Assembly: GCA_002695185.1 (NCBI GenBank)
Contig: NZOF01000120.1
Location: 1-40,529 of the forward strand
DNA from: Erythrobacter sp.
GTDB taxonomy: Bacteria > Pseudomonadota > Alphaproteobacteria > Sphingomonadales > Sphingomonadaceae
Direction: 5' to 3'
DNA length: 40,529 bases
Positions 40,328 through 40,529 of the stretch are shown here, piece by piece (the stretch's first letter is position 1; every line of letters begins with the position of its first letter). Position numbers and translations under genes: made by a program. The notes under the pieces are model-generated. The model searched no databases, was not told where the DNA came from, and was given only the letters and a program-made list of their open reading frames with translations.

Positions 40328-40529
40328 CCAGGGAAGACATGCTCGCGCGGCTGATCGCGCAAGCGCGCACCGAGGGGGGCGAGCTGATCACCCTGCGCGC
40401 GGTGGTCGAGGAAGCGAGCGAACTGGGCGCGAGCCGCGTGCTCGACCGGCTCGGCCTCGCCGACCCTGGCGCGCAGGACGACCTTGGCGAACTGCGCGAA
40501 CTGCTCTCGGCATGGCGCGACGCCAAGGC
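40324..40529 (+). CDS. DUF6127-type GTA protein, 3' truncated by window edge
   Basis: The first 68 residues are visible: an amphipathic start MTREDMLARLIAQA, then LRAVVEEASELGASRVLDRLGLAD and LGELRELLSAWRDAK. This is the N-terminus of the small sphingomonad protein (DUF6127) found between portal and prohead protease in GTA-like clusters, in the place of RcGTA g3.5. It is translationally coupled to the portal gene. A membrane helix is expected beyond the window end. Confidence 0.7.
   Translation, partial: MTREDMLARLIAQARTEGGELITLRAVVEEASELGASRVLDRLGLADPGAQDDLGELRELLSAWRDAK

Noticed and set aside
1..40529. CRISPR array, rRNA or tRNA gene, IS transposase
   Set aside because: No regularly spaced repeats, no rRNA-like sequence, no cloverleaf and no transposase domain were seen. 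This was judged by eye and a tRNA could be missed.

Overview
The window reads as chromosomal DNA of a GC-rich alphaproteobacterium of the order Sphingomonadales, most likely the Erythrobacter/Altererythrobacter group. The reasons are a Sphingomonas-type serine palmitoyltransferase next to its own acyl carrier protein, a DivK-type cell-cycle response regulator, a DksA with the degenerate alphaproteobacterial zinc finger, a DUF3572 protein, EcfG-type (GGAAC-N17-CGTT) general-stress promoters, TTAACC motifs of the CtrA type, and the start of an RcGTA-like packaging cluster. Genus is inference; no rRNA or tRNA gene was seen.

Layout. 1-480 is the 3' end of a HipA-like kinase. 725-3370 holds a YneI-type succinate-semialdehyde dehydrogenase, an SDR and an outer-membrane barrel protein. 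3499-9669 holds a class V aminotransferase, the hybrid malic enzyme MaeB and, divergent from it, MutS. 9697-13911 holds a small membrane protein, an EcfG-controlled hydrophilic protein, a co-directional run gluQ / HIG1 protein / cobalamin adenosyltransferase / 3-hydroxybutyryl-CoA dehydrogenase, and an HNH endonuclease. 14223-15703 has a lipoprotein with a strong terminator and an AT-richer orphan Imm11-like immunity gene. 15838-20917 is one minus-strand run: PilZ protein, solute-binding lipoprotein, DUF4112 protein, then kynA-kynB-kynU with overlapping start/stop codons, which converts tryptophan to anthranilate. 21044-25458 has dksA, a Sel1-like protein, and a tightly overlapping run DUF3572 / HAD / RidA / glycerophosphodiesterase / FemAB-like acyltransferase, divergent from divK. 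25939-29119 is the sphingolipid operon: dedicated ACP, serine palmitoyltransferase, and an unrecognised 547-residue membrane protein. 29207-36247 has a metallophosphoesterase, OsmC, a TPR-like exported protein, a TetR/SDR divergent pair with a palindromic operator, two lipoproteins and a VTT-family membrane protein.

36371-40529 is the start of a gene-transfer-agent (or prophage) packaging operon: an operator-like inverted repeat, a promoter with a perfect TTGACA, a terminator-like hairpin, a small-terminase-like protein with two helix-turn-helix repeats, the large terminase, an HK97-type portal, and a truncated DUF6127 protein. Between terminase and portal, on the opposite strand, sits the most unusual object of the window: a compact cassette of about 455 bp with a GIY-YIG nuclease gene bordered by three copies of one palindromic repeat (two direct copies differing at one base, plus an inverted copy). 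It looks like a REP-type element carrying or accompanied by a GIY-YIG nuclease.

Regulatory themes are a general-stress link (perfect EcfG promoter before the hydrophilic protein, near-perfect one before osmC) and a possible cell-cycle/c-di-GMP link (DivK, PilZ, CtrA-like sites, and a GTA, whose expression is CtrA-dependent in some relatives).
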